A stretch of DNA of 64,000 nt from Orychophragmus violaceus. Lineage: Eukaryota; Streptophyta; Magnoliopsida; Brassicales; Brassicaceae. The DNA lies in assembly GCA_030180135.1 (NCBI GenBank), contig CM058239.1, forward strand, positions 71,679,823 to 71,743,822. The letters are read 5' to 3'. The translations under genes and the position numbers were made by a program. The notes below the pieces were generated by a model that was not told the origin of the DNA, made no database searches, and saw only the letters and a program-made list of their open reading frames with translations. Positions 43,725-55,673 of this stretch are shown piece after piece. Position 1 is the stretch's first letter. Every line of letters begins with the position of its first letter.

Positions 43725-43812
43725 ACTCCCAAAGAAGAATGAAAGCTAACTTGCTTTCTCTTGGTGCAGATTATCTAGTTTCGAGGTCGAAACCTTTTCA
43801 AGAGGGAGAGTA
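43725..43812 (+). other. E interior end
   Basis: Short stretch with a polyprotein-tail remnant (SRSK..FQEGEYDE) and purine-rich AAGAGGGAGAG, the likely polypurine tract, directly before the 3' LTR. Confidence 0.6.
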
Positions 43813-44759
43813 TGATGAGGGCATCAAGCCATCATCAACCAAGATGCATAGAGGAGAGACCAACCAGCCGGTCCATGCCATTGGAGATAAGCAACCATGA
43901 GCTAAACCACTCAGCCATGGATATTCCACTCATGCCAACCAACTCAGCATCAATGGCTTGCATCAAATAGCCATCCTTGAAGACATTGGTCGAGCCAGAA
44001 TAGCCCCGGTTCATGTTGGATCACAAGTTATGCAAATTGCCATCCGGAGCCATTTAAGGAAACTATGAAGACCACTTGGGTTATCACCTCTCAAACCAAG
44101 ACTTGGCGACCAAGAGACATTTACCACAACTCAAAGAAGCTAGAAGACGTCCAAAGTTCATACAGAATGCACATAATCACTTGGAGAATCAGATGGACCG
44201 ACTTGCCTATTTTGGAGCCTAAGAAGATCATCAACCAACGGCTACATTCTGATGTGTTTCTACACAATCCCAAGCCACATTCACTGCACCTGGACATTCC
44301 TAGACATCATTCATACTTGCCTAAACCACCAAGACTCAAGAGTTTCCATACTTGGCCAAGAATCCCCTTGAATCGGCCACACGACTAGTTTTTATTAAGC
44401 AACGATTTCTTTCTTTATTTCTGGCCATATGGCCGTTGTGTACAACTTATTTAAGCTTAGTCTAGTCCATTGTAATATTTACCTTTCAATCAATTAAGAA
44501 TAATCAGAGTATTTTGTTTCAAAGAGTGTTCTTTGAGTTTTGTATTCATTAGATTCAATTGAGTGATTCATTGTTTCTTTTGAGTTTTCAGAATTAGTTT
44601 CTTTTGTGTGATTCAAAGAGACTGTTTCTGCCAAGGATTGAGAGAGTCAATCAGCCCACAGAGCAAGAGAGTTGTTCATCTCGCCATCCATCTTCTGTTC
44701 AAAGCTGAGAGAGTTACACAACCAGCAGCCTTGAATCCATCCATCTATCCGTGCCTGCA
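43813..44759 (+). repeat. E 3' LTR
   Basis: 947 bp, matching 39719-40666 with scattered differences. After its end, 33 bp (44760-44792) of unassigned sequence separate it from element G. Confidence 0.92.
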
Positions 44760-44792
44760 TAAAATTCAAACCAATGCGCGCCAAGAAGACAA

Positions 44793-47700
44793 TGTAACGC
44801 CCCTTTCCCATTATCCACTGACCGTCGAGCTGACCGGTCAGCAATCAAACAAGAACATGACCAAGTCGAGCCCGAGCAAGTCAAACAGGAAACGTTCGCC
44901 ACAAGACGAATCCAGAGACATATTTGTTTGAGACAAAGGCTCGCATTGACCCCGCTATCCTCACTTCCACAGTACAAAGCTTCACAACCTGTACCGCTTC
45001 TTTGAGTTGTGTTGTTTCTGACGAAACCGCTAGATCAGGGAAGCATATTCATTTCTGAGTCAATCAAACGTTTACATAACGTTTAACACATTTACAAAAC
45101 AATTTCGCCATCAAATACAACATCCAAAATCACAATAACAAAATGGCGCCAAAGCCGAGCCGATAAATCACAAAACATCGAATCAAAACCCGCCACAAGC
45201 GATCCCGAAACTACACCGAGGACCTCCCGCGTCCGTCGCTGCTAAACCTCAAAAACACAAAAAGAGTCTAATGAGCGATCTAAGATCACCCAACGAGACG
45301 ACTCCCAACTATGGCTACTAGTCTATATAGCATCTACAATTTCCCGCCCAAAAAACCCCAAAATAACAACCAACAAACAAACGGTCGATCACGTGCTACC
45401 ATGACGTGATAAACCCACAACACACAAGCACTTTCCAAAAGAAAGAGAAGCGATTAAGGGAAATCAGAAGCACTGTGGTACATGCTCTCGATTGAAACTC
45501 GATCTATCTATCGCGCAATACAAAAACATGCACACACACGGGCCCTTCACGATATCGGTAACTTCCACGGGTTTACACAGTCACCGACATGGTAACTAAC
45601 CCTCGACTCCTAGATGTAAACACGAAGTCTCAAGACCTAGGGCACTGTTCTCAGTCCATCGATATGCAGTGACTCGGGCTACCCCACGGTAACCTAAGTT
45701 TCCATGCGATTCGACCCTAGGACATGACCCCGTATTCTCCGAACCATACACCTACCGGTGTCACTCAGTAGGTTAATGCCATAACCAGAATCACCACCCG
45801 AAGGCCCACAATCCATTTAGGCAGCCACCCGAGGATCCAATCGGGTCAAAAGTACCAGAACGTATTCAAAACCTAGACTTGCGGGATCTAACGCACCCTA
45901 GAGTCCTAGTGCAGAAATGTAAACACGCAGACTCGCTTGGACTCTAGCAACGATCACACAATCAATAATCAACAACAACAAATTCAAGACAATATCCTCG
46001 CAAGTCTAACACACACACACACTACCCTTCACCCTGACTCGGTGCCGTACCGAGTCAGCATCTACGAACTTAACCGGCCCCGTGATCGGATTAAGTATCC
46101 ACCAGGATCGCTCGGCCCAACAACGAGAAGATCTAACAGGCCTGCACAGAAAGCTTAACAGCGACAACAAAATCATACGAACAACCACACAACAACACAA
46201 TAACCACACAAGCAAGCCTATTAGGGTTTCTAACATCTTTTAATCCGTTATTATCCACTACCTTGGATTAACGGATTGCTAACCCATAGACAGCTCACAA
46301 CTCATTAACGTCCGCTACCTTGGATTAGCGGATTGCTAATCCGTAGACGGCTCACAACTCATTAGCGTCCACTACCTTGGATTAGCGGATTACTAATCCG
46401 TAGACGGCTCATCAATCACATCACTTCCTTTACTTAACCTTTCCCAAGTATCTTTTAATACTCCTCGATTCATCGGTTTAGAGTTAATACCTTAGTAAAC
46501 TCCTCGACGTCTTATGATTCATTTAATTGATTCATTAATTAACCCACAACCCATTGTTAAACCTAATCCCGATATCCGTTTCATACTTTATACGTTTGTT
46601 TAGGTTTACTTCCGTATTTTAAGTCGTCTTAATTCCCGTACGTATATTCATTCAATATCGTTCCCTTAATACATATAGATGCATATACGGCCCTATCATC
46701 CAACGTCTATATGTATGCATCAATCAAAATCTCTAACAACCTAGCGGCACACAACATCCCTAATCGGTTTACAGTGAATCAGTCATTATCAATTAACAAT
46801 CAATCATTCAATACGTGTATGCAACTCTAAATCTATGGTTTCTCAGTTCCTGGTCTACATGCTTCTATCTACTTTCATGTTTTGAGCAGACTCACAGTGA
46901 ATAGGTCGAAATGATGGCAAGGATGCGGATATGAATTCCCAAGATCCCGAACTAGAATCCAAACTTCTCGAACACATGAACATGAACCCCGAACACTTTT
47001 AGAACCGACTGAATCAGAACCTGAATTAACGCGTTAACCGGCGTTGACCACGGTGTTGACCACCCGTTGACCGGTTGGCCGTTGACTTTGACCGTTGACC
47101 ATGCTTGACCAGCTGACCACTGAACCAATGTAATCGAACCAAACCAACTGAAATCACCAAACCAATCTCCAATTGAACCAGTTGAGTTAAACCGGTCTTG
47201 GTCAACCGTTGTCCGGGTTGACCAAAGCTTGGACCATGGCTTAACCAGCCCTAAACCAACTCCAAGAGCTGAACCAACCCACGCATACACATCCTTGAAG
47301 AACCGGCTTGAAGATGGCAGCAAAAAAAAGAATCCGGCGACTTCCTCTGGCGTTGACTGTGGCGGCTCTAGCGTTGACCAGAGACGGAGAGGCTTTTCCG
47401 GCGGCTGCTGATGAGCTCAGGCAGTTGAGAACACTTCTAGGATCACAGGAAAGCTTCTAGGGAGAGAGATAGCTAGAAACCGGTGAGAGAAGAGGAAGAA
47501 CTCGGTGGTGACTCACCGGCAAATTTTTTCCGGCGAGTTCTCCGGCAAACCGGCGGCGGCGATGTCAAGAGATGACCGGAGGGTGTGGATTAGGGTTATA
47601 GTTTGAGAGATATGAGCTTTCTTGTGGAGCAAGGTATGAAGAACACTCAAGAACACTTTGAATGTTCTTGAGTTTCTTTGAAGATTCAAAGATAATTCTG

Positions 47701-48353
47701 GGTTTCTGATGAATGTAGAGAGAGAGGAGAGAGAACTAGAAAGTGGTTTTTGTGTGCAAAAATGAGTTTATTTGATAGCTTATTCTTGCATGCATCCATG
47801 TTCATTGCACTATTCTCATGCATTGCATGAAATTAAGAGATGTGGCACCATCTGGTGAAGGACATCTGTCTTCAGAGGTGTCTTTGTGACATTAATCCAG
47901 ATATTAGCTCCTTAAACCATTCCTTAATTCCCATTCTCATTTATTGCTCGGTTTTCTCGATTTCACGTTTATTATTTTAGAAACCCTTTTAATTGTCCTC
48001 ATAAATCTTTAAACCGCCAAAAACTGATTCTCCTTGATTTTATATGAATTTAGCAACTTGAATCACCTCATTTGAAGTTCCATAGCTCCGGTTATGAATT
48101 TCCGAAGTTTTCTCGGTTTAATCGGTTTCTAATCCCGAAAGTCCGAAAAACCCATTTCTGCTCCGTCTCTTCCAATTCTGATCTTGTAAATATTCTTTAT
48201 GTTGTAAAACAAGAACATTTGGCCCATCTCGGCTTCTGTCTGAACTTTTGGAAAAATTACCATTTTGCCCCTGGACTTTCGCAAAATTGTAATTTTACCC
48301 CTGCTGACTTTTCTTCTGCACGTTGACTATATTTTTTGGAAACAGCGTATTAA
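44793..48353 (-). repeat. G 3' LTR (intact, 3.56 kb)
   Basis: Non-coding, with several internal repeat features. Three tandem units of about 60 bp at 46239-46412 contain the inverted pair GGATTAGC/GCTAATCC. A perfect hairpin lies at 47645-47673 (arms ACTCAAGAACA/TGTTCTTGAGT). Dense TTGACC runs occur at 47030-47230. The several ORFs of 60-125 codons here are not conserved as proteins. Confidence 0.88.
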
Positions 48354-49876
48354 ATTCTTCCCCACTTACAGGAATTCGGTCCCCGAATTCTCCGTCACTA
48401 ACAGACTTCGAATCGGCACCAAACCCTGCAAGTTGTTCTGTTACCCAACTCAAATGTCTTCTTACTCGAACACTGCTTCGACGTTTACTGACGCTCTTTC
48501 CAACTCATTCCATCTGAATAATCCTTCCACTACTTACTCGATGACTGCTCCAATTCTCGATCGTTGATTTCCTCCGCATTACCTTCTTTTGCTCTTAACT
48601 GACTCAATCCGTTTCGAACTCTGGACTCATCCGCGGTTGCTTACTTTGCTCTGATTCTCACTTTCCCACTCCGCTTCGACTACCACATCCTCCCGATACA
48701 GACTCTTCTTCCTGAGACACTCTTCAAGAATTTGATTTTCAAATCTGGCTTTGCTGAGGCTCCATTCAATTCATACCGATTGCTTCATTCTGATCTCCAT
48801 ACTGTTGTTGACGTTTCTCGAAATCTTTTCGCTAACTCATCATAGCAACGGCTTTGTTCTCTCGGTTGCTTCACACTGATACATTTTTCACTGACACCTC
48901 ACACTGACGTCTTCACGGTCTGGGTCAACTGTCTTGCGGTTTCTTCGCACTCCATCTTGCTTTCGGGTTTTGGTTCGGTCTCGTAGTCATATCGCATCGT
49001 CCATTCCGTCCTACATTCAATTCAACAACTTTCAATGGAGCGGTTAAATTCAATCCAATCCATCCCCGATATCACTTCCTCATAGAAATATAGTTAGTTT
49101 ATGATGTACCCAACGGTTACTCATGATTAAGTAACGATACACTATAATTCCGCTCTTTCGTGAATTGACGGCCGAATACAACCATTCTCGAGTTAGCTCA
49201 ATACCTAAAAATGGAAAGGTTTTTAACACTTTCTATTTCTAGAAACTTAACGATCACAATAAAACTCAAGCGACGATTACTAAGAGCTACTCAAGCCAAC
49301 AAAATGCAACTAGAAATCTAACGGCTTTATCAACACAATCAACGATTATCAAATGCTATGCATGCCAAAAGAACAAATCTAGCAACCTAACAGTGCTACA
49401 CCGATTAACGAACCGCAACCCTGACTATTTAATGCACTAATCAAGCATTAAATAAAACACGCAAGCAATAAACAAAAGCAAGCAATTACCAACCACACAA
49501 TCAAGCAATCACAAGATCGATCCGGATATGTCGTCAGTCTGGGTTTAGGTCATGATGAAAGGTCGTCAGTTCCGCTCATCATTTGACTTCACATGGTAAT
49601 TTGCGTTTGCATTTAGACCCATCACAAGCATGCAAACAACTACTACACTAGTCACAATGATAAGCCGAACGTTCTGCATCCAACATACAAACAAAACAAC
49701 ATATCGTACATACATAGATTTTAATACAAAGGTTCGATCAAAAGTACTACAAGACGGCCCAAAACTGCACCGCAATAATCCAAGATATCTCAAAGACGAC
49801 ACGCATATCTGACGATCTATACACAATCAAAACAAGGTTAGTGCCCCATACCTACCTGGCCTAACTAACCTTAATC
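48354..49876 (-). other. G interior, non-coding 3' part
   Basis: Starts at the reverse polypurine tract beside the 3' LTR. No pol motif is visible in any frame; ORFs of up to 100 codons (48072-48567, 49566-49826) have no recognisable domain. Confidence 0.6.
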
Positions 49877-50940
49877 CTAACACCCCCAACAAGACCGGAA
49901 TGCCCAACACAGGCGGCAACGCGGCTCGCAGAGGTATCCGATGGCATCGTCACCACATATCTGAAAAATCACCAATGGTCGCGGCGGCTGAACTACTGGT
50001 AGCTGACTGGGCTCAGGATCTCGACGACTGAGTCCTGCTCGATACATCTCTGGTACTGGCGTGCGGTATGGCTCACCGTCCGACATACGTGGCCCTGGTC
50101 GGGCAATCAGAAAAATCGGAGAAAGGTGGCCATCGTTGCCACACACCTGGCAGTAGTCTAGCACTGGAACAGACTGGTACGGCTCTCTGTAGCGTGGATC
50201 CACCGGACGAGGATACCGGTACAAATGAAATCCTCTCACTCCGCAGGCACTGCATGCCTGGTACTCTGGCACCGCTGGCGGCGACTCTGACATCTCTGAT
50301 GGTGATCCAACTGGCTCGGTCCGTGGCTCTGACTCAGAAAATGGCTCGGTAGACCCAGAGAATACGGACATGTCCAATGGCGTGGACGGTGACTCCGAGT
50401 GTCGGCGCGGCTGGTGATGCGGTCCAACCTGCTGCTCTAAGGCATAGCTGCCTGCTCGTCAACATGCTGCTCCCGCTGAGGGCGCTGGTCTGGATCGACG
50501 GGCTCCATGTCAAGATCAAAACCCATCGGTAACGGGATAAGTAAGTAGTCCTCCACACGGAGTGGTAGAGGAACCTCGGGTGCCTCAAGAATCGGTTCCT
50601 GGAACATCGGTGGTATGTCTGACTCTGGAAGTATCCGTGGTACAACTGGCTCTGGCCACTGCGGTGGTAGCGGCGGTAACCCGACATCTGCTCCTCCCAA
50701 GTAACCCATCATCTCTGCATAGGGGTCTGGATTACCCGCATCATCCTCCATGGATGCAGGTAACAGGTCAGGAAAAGGCGACCAATCCACCTCTACTGCT
50801 CGAGAACCCTGTAATGCCCGCAAAGGAACTGGTGGACGATCCGATGTACGAGAGCCTCGTGAATGGCTTGGTAATCCTGGGTATCCCTAAAACTGATCCA
50901 ACTGACTCTGATGTGAGCCTACTGATCCCTGCCAACTCAT
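49877..50940 (-). pseudogene. G gag-like protein with zinc-knuckle-like repeats, about 354 codons, two lesions
   Basis: Reading from ATG 50940: MSWQGSVGSHQ, a TAG at 50887, a proline/acid-rich part (50823-50437), a one-base frameshift near 50440-50450, then an open frame to 49877. The second half contains CSACGVRGFHLYRYP and YCQVCGNDGHLSP, two CX2C..H units about 40 residues apart that resemble CCHC knuckles lacking the last cysteine. A third cysteine cluster, CGDDAIGYLCEPRCRLC, lies near the C-terminus. It occupies the gag position (first ORF after PBS and leader). I do not recognise a named domain; a nucleic-acid-binding Gag role is inference. Confidence 0.6.
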
Positions 50941-51192
50941 GATGCTCAACTGTAACTACTCCGCGCACACACACACACCCCTCCACTCCACCCAAGACAC
51001 ACTGCTGTATGATTGCAATCAAAAACACAAAGAAGAGTTAGTACAAATAATACATAATCCTAATTCCCATCCCAACCCCGGTTTCACAGACGCGGCTAGG
51101 TTTCCTAATGAATGCTTGGGTGACACAATTTGACTCGATAAAACACGGAAAACACTCATAAATGAACTGTTTCAGAACCCATGGCGAACCAT
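50941..51192 (-). other. G leader
   Basis: Short non-coding leader between PBS and the gag-like ATG, with an ACACACAC tract near 50968. Confidence 0.6.
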
Positions 51193-51204
51193 GCTCTGAT
51201 ACCA
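51193..51204 (-). promoter_or_regulatory. G primer binding site
   Basis: GCTCTGATACCA, the reverse complement of TGGTATCAGAGC, six bases from the 5' LTR. This fixes the orientation of G. Confidence 0.9.
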
Positions 51205-51210
51205 CCTTTT

Positions 51211-51667
51211 TGTAACGCCCCTTTCCCAATATCCGCTGACCGTCGAGCTGACCGGTCAAAAATCAAACAAGAACATGACCAAGTCGAGCCCGAGCAAGTC
51301 AAACAGGAAAAGTTCGCCACAAGACAAAGCCAGAGAAAAATCTGTTTGAGACAAAGGCTCGCACTGACCCGTCCGTGAGTTGTGTCGGTTCGGATGAAAC
51401 CGCTATATCAGGGAAGCATATTGATTTCTGAGTCAATCAAACGTTTACATAACGTTTAACACATTTACAAAACAATTTCGCCATCAAATACAACATCCAA
51501 AACCACAATATCAAAATGGCGCCACAGCCGAACCGATAAATCACAAAACACCGAATCAAAACCCTGCCACAAGCGATCCCGAAACTACACCGAGGACCTC
51601 CCACGTCCGTCGCTGCTAAACCTGAAAAACACAAAAGAGTCTAATGAGCGATCTAATATCACCCAAC
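51211..51667 (-). repeat. G 5' LTR, part 1
   Basis: TGTAACGCCC start, matching 44793-45300, except that a stretch corresponding to about 44947-45000 of the other LTR is shortened here. Ends at TSD CCAAC (51663-51667) of element F. Confidence 0.9.
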
Positions 51668-52327
51668 TGAAGGATTATGGTGTTATTCAAGGTTCAATTC
51701 CCAAATTGCAACCTAGCACATAATCTTAAACAGATCTAGGTTCTTGTAACTGAATCATAAACACAAACCTGGACATTACCTTTGCAGCGGAATTTGGGGT
51801 AATGACGAGATCAGATTAGAACTGATGAGAATCGGCTCCTCCTCGAGTATCCACACTCTTACAAGCACAGGACGGCTGCTAGACCAAAGAGTTGGAAGAA
51901 TCAGAGAGAGGTTTTTTTTTTAGAGAGAGAAATCACGCCAAAGAAGAAAAATCGCAGGAGTATTAATTCCTTTAGGGCTTTCTGATTCTCTTATATCTCA
52001 TTAATGGGCCCAAGTCATTAGACTAATGGCTCATTAATCTTTTGGGCCCAAAACACAAATCAGACAAAAAGCCTGTATTTTGTCTGGCCCAAAACTCTGA
52101 TCCAATACAGTAAATGCCATTGCATCTTACCGTATTATTTCCATTTAACTTTCCCGTTAGCTATGGTGTGTGACCCTTCGGGATCATACAATACTGGTAA
52201 TAAGTCCTAAACTTATAGATCATGAGCGGACTCTAGCAAGCCATCATGATCACCCAGTATTTATGACTTATGTCTGATCTCGACACTTATCACTTGTACT
52301 GGAATTCTACAAAGGACATTCCCAACA
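51668..52327 (-). repeat. F 3' LTR with a patch copied from beside the polypurine tract
   Basis: 660 bp. Near 52289-52313 it reads ACTTGTACTGGAATTCTAC, where the 5' LTR has ACTTTCTAGAGATAGTACGG. The substituted sequence resembles the region just inside the polypurine tract (TTGTACTGGAATCCTAC, 52337-52353). Confidence 0.88.
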
Positions 52328-53150
52328 ATCTTCCGATTGTACTGGAATCCTACATTCCCTAGTCCTTTTGTCTTAATATCTCGATCTGGCATAAGGCAAG
52401 ATGTGTGTCATCCTTATATAGCCAGACCATGTTTATCGGACCAGATTTGATACTGACAATTCAAACGACTTGGGCAAGTCCGTTTGGGAATGGCCATTCT
52501 CTTACCAGCTATCAAATCTCCGATTGGCCTAGAGATATTACCTCCGTTAAACGGCAGGGACAAACCCCATCTTGTTCCATCACTATGAACTACACAATTC
52601 ATAATACACCCAACCAAGGTCCGTATAGCTCCCAGTTACGAAACAGCGTTAGACAATGATCAAAGCGCATTACTCCATGTGCAGCCACATGCATGCGAAC
52701 TCAGGTCTAAGGACTATACTCTATAGTCGTATATGAGAACTTCTTATGACACAGATATTAATATCTTGCAGAGTTCTCATCTTGCGGGCCATGTCCGGTC
52801 ATATGCTCCCCTACATATACCTATGTGTCGACTTTGATGCCGCGCATCTATGACCCCACGAAACTTGGTCATAAGTCTCAACACAATCTAGTCTCAAGTG
52901 GTTGTTGGTGTTCCAATTCAACAACCTTCGACTATGGACACTATGATTTATGTCACTTCGTTAAATATGGGGTTTCAGGATCAAGTCAACTCATGTACTT
53001 CGATGGCCCATATATAATGACATGAATCATTTTGGAACGATTATTTATATCACAGTTAAAATAATCCAGAAATCATAGATTTCATAAACATAAAATAAAA
53101 TGTTTACATGAACCTTTCAAAACAACTAAGTAAAGCCCTTTACAAACTCC
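52328..53150 (-). other. F 3' non-coding tail
   Basis: Homologous to the A1, A2 and C tails. Conserved hairpin GACTATACTCTATAGTC at 52712-52728. No gene. Confidence 0.78.
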
Positions 53151-55673
53151 CACTGAAATTAAGACTACATCTTAATTTCATTCATCCTACAGCTACAGTC
53201 CGCGACTCGTGCTTAGGCATAAGGAGTGGCTTCGTTAATAGATTAGCAACGTTCTCATTCGATGAAACTTGCTTATCTACCTAACACCTCTGTCATTTAT
53301 CTCACGGAATAGGTTACACCTATCCTCAAGGTGTTTGGACCTATGATGTGCAGCTAGTTTCATCTATGCTGGGAATCACATCAAGTTCAGTGATGAACTC
53401 TTCTTTCCAAACAACCTCTTTCGCCGCTTCTCAAGCTGCGAAATGTTCAGCTTAAGTCATGGAGTCAGCAACAGTGCCTTGCACCGCCAGTTAGACACAA
53501 GATATAGCCGGACTGTGACCAGGAATTATCTTTGTCTATTGGAAACTTGCCTTTCAGACTCTATCGACTTGTAGCACCTCACTTTCTCCGTAAACCAAGA
53601 ACTTATCCTTAGTATTCCTCAAATACTTCAGAATATTCTTTACGGCAATCCAGTGATTCTTTGCTGGATTTGACTGGTCTTTACTTGTCTTGCTTAGCAT
53701 TAAAGCAACATCAAAACAAGTATGTGTCATGGCATACATGATAGATCCAATTGCCGTCGCATATGGAATCCTATCCATGCATTCAAGCTCAGCAGATATC
53801 GCAGGACACTGTATCTTGCTTAATGAATTTCCATGTGACATTGGCATAAAGCCCTTCTTGGATTGCTGATTACGTGTAGGACTTTGTCAATTTAAGAATC
53901 CTGACTTTGTCCTACCAGCTCTTTTGGATCTTTATCTTTAGATCCAAAATCCAAGAACTACGTGGCTTTACCCATGTCAATCACAAAACCAACTCCCAAG
54001 CCAGTCCTTTACCGACTGCAGCATTGGAACGTTATTTTCGAGAATCAGTATGTCATCGACATACACTATGAGAAATGCAATATTGCTCCCACATATCTAT
54101 TAGTAAACGCACAGTTCCGCTTCGTTCCTGTTCAAGTCAAAACCTTGACTACTTCAACAGAACGAAGATTCCAACTCCGATATGTTTGCTTCCATCCATG
54201 AATGGATCAATGAAGCTAACTTACACAAAATGTAATTTTTCGGAGTCCAGGCTCACTTTCGCTTCTTTGAATTTCGCAGATTCGTCGCTTTCAATGATCA
54301 TCAGATCATGCGAACTTTCAATGATCATCAGGTTCAACTAATGATGAGAAATCACTCTCGGATTAGTGACTGATTCATTCATATCTGCGAACTTCAGGCT
54401 CTACAGGTGTAGATTCTACAGAAATCTGTAAATCCATCCGCTGCTCTCCCTCAACAGGTTGAGCAGCCTCCTGTATTTCTCGAATTTCTTCGAGTTATAC
54501 TTTTACTCCCACTGTTCTTCTTGGAAAGTAACTTCCCTTCTTAGAAAATAGAACGGACGTAAAAGTAACAAGCCTTAGTTTCCCTAGGACAACCAGCGAA
54601 GTAGCACAATTACAAATACTCAGTAAAGACGAATTTGGATCGATTCCAATCCACATTTACGTGATGTCTTTCAACTGATATTGGTGGAACTATTTCAGCG
54701 TAAACTTAGATATTTTAGAGCGTTATTCTTAAAGAATATCATGGAAGATTCGTGTGACTCATCTTTAATCATTTCTTATAAGATCTGATTCATTCTCACA
54801 GAAACACCTCTAGGTTTTCAGGAGAATTGAGCTGTGAAACGACTTCACACTCATTCAGATGATCACACAATCAATGACTTAAGTATTCTCACTCGTGATC
54901 TAATCCAGAGTCTTAATACTTCTGTCATTCAGATTCTATACTTCATTCTGGAACTCTTTCGACCATGTCAAAGAATTCCGACTTGTGTCTCATCAAATGA
55001 ACACAGTCATACTCACTGAAGTAATCAGTAGAGACAATGAAGTACAGGAAATTTTCTCTGGCATTACTGCTCATCGGACCACATACATGAGTATGTCCAA
55101 TGTCCAATAAGCCTTTGGGCTTTTCTCTAGCTCGGCTAAGATGGGCCCTTTGTGTTTTGGTCCAGTAAGAAGAATTCAAGTCTCATAAGATATCCATTCA
55201 AATGAGCCCAAAAGTCCATAACTATGGGGTTTCTGAATCCGACTTACTCTATGTGACCAAAACATTTATGCCAAGAAAAATCAGGTTTAATTCATCAGAT
55301 TTAAACCAATTCGGTATTTATGTTATATTTAGGCACTCTTTGGTTTAAGATATAAAACCCATTCCTTGAATAGGGTGCTACAATTAACATTTCATTAAGA
55401 TCAAAAGAACAAAACTTGTCTTTATCAAAATGAAAACATTCAAATTCTTCACAAGAAAATGAAAAACAATTCTGCTTAAAGCAGGTACATTGTAGCAATT
55501 ACTTAATTCAAAACCAAGCCTCAAAGGCATCTACAAGTGAAACCCTACGGCTGAGGCAGCATCCCAAGCTCCTTCCAGACACGCAGTTCCACTTGCCCTT
55601 CCTTCAATGTTTTACTGTTGTTCAGGCTCTGCATATTATAACAAATATCAGTGCCACAATCAGTATCCAATAC
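53151..55673 (-). pseudogene. F decayed pol
   Basis: RNase H (about 53180-53560), the RT-RNase H connection (53554-53847, ATAIGSIMYAMTHT), an RT block with a YVDD-like motif (about 54050-54065), linker, integrase core (54943-55179, HTHVCGPMSSNARENF), a pre-integrase part (55301-55498) and a protease LDT remnant next to the gag stop. The same breaks as in A1 (5360-7880) show shared descent from a defective ancestor. Confidence 0.84.

Larger units (their letters stand above)
39719..44759 (+). mobile_element. Element E: gypsy-type gag-only LTR retrotransposon
   Basis: LTRs of 948 and 947 bp (TGATGAGGGC...GCCTGCA) at 39719-40666 and 43813-44759; PBS at 40672-40684; the interior has one long gag frame and no pol. 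Same family group as element B (same LTR start, PBS spacing, gag layout and interior end). The LTRs differ at clearly more positions than those of A1, so E is older. No matching TSD: left flank AATTT, right flank TAAAA. Confidence 0.9.

Noticed and set aside
39714..44764. Target duplication for element E (AATTT left, TAAAA right)
   Set aside because: The flanks do not match; any similarity is only in inverted orientation over AT-rich bases, so I do not claim a TSD.
45937..46236. ORFs of 73-76 codons in the G LTRs (also 59633-59905)
   Set aside because: They lie in LTRs and carry differing lengths and frames between the two copies.
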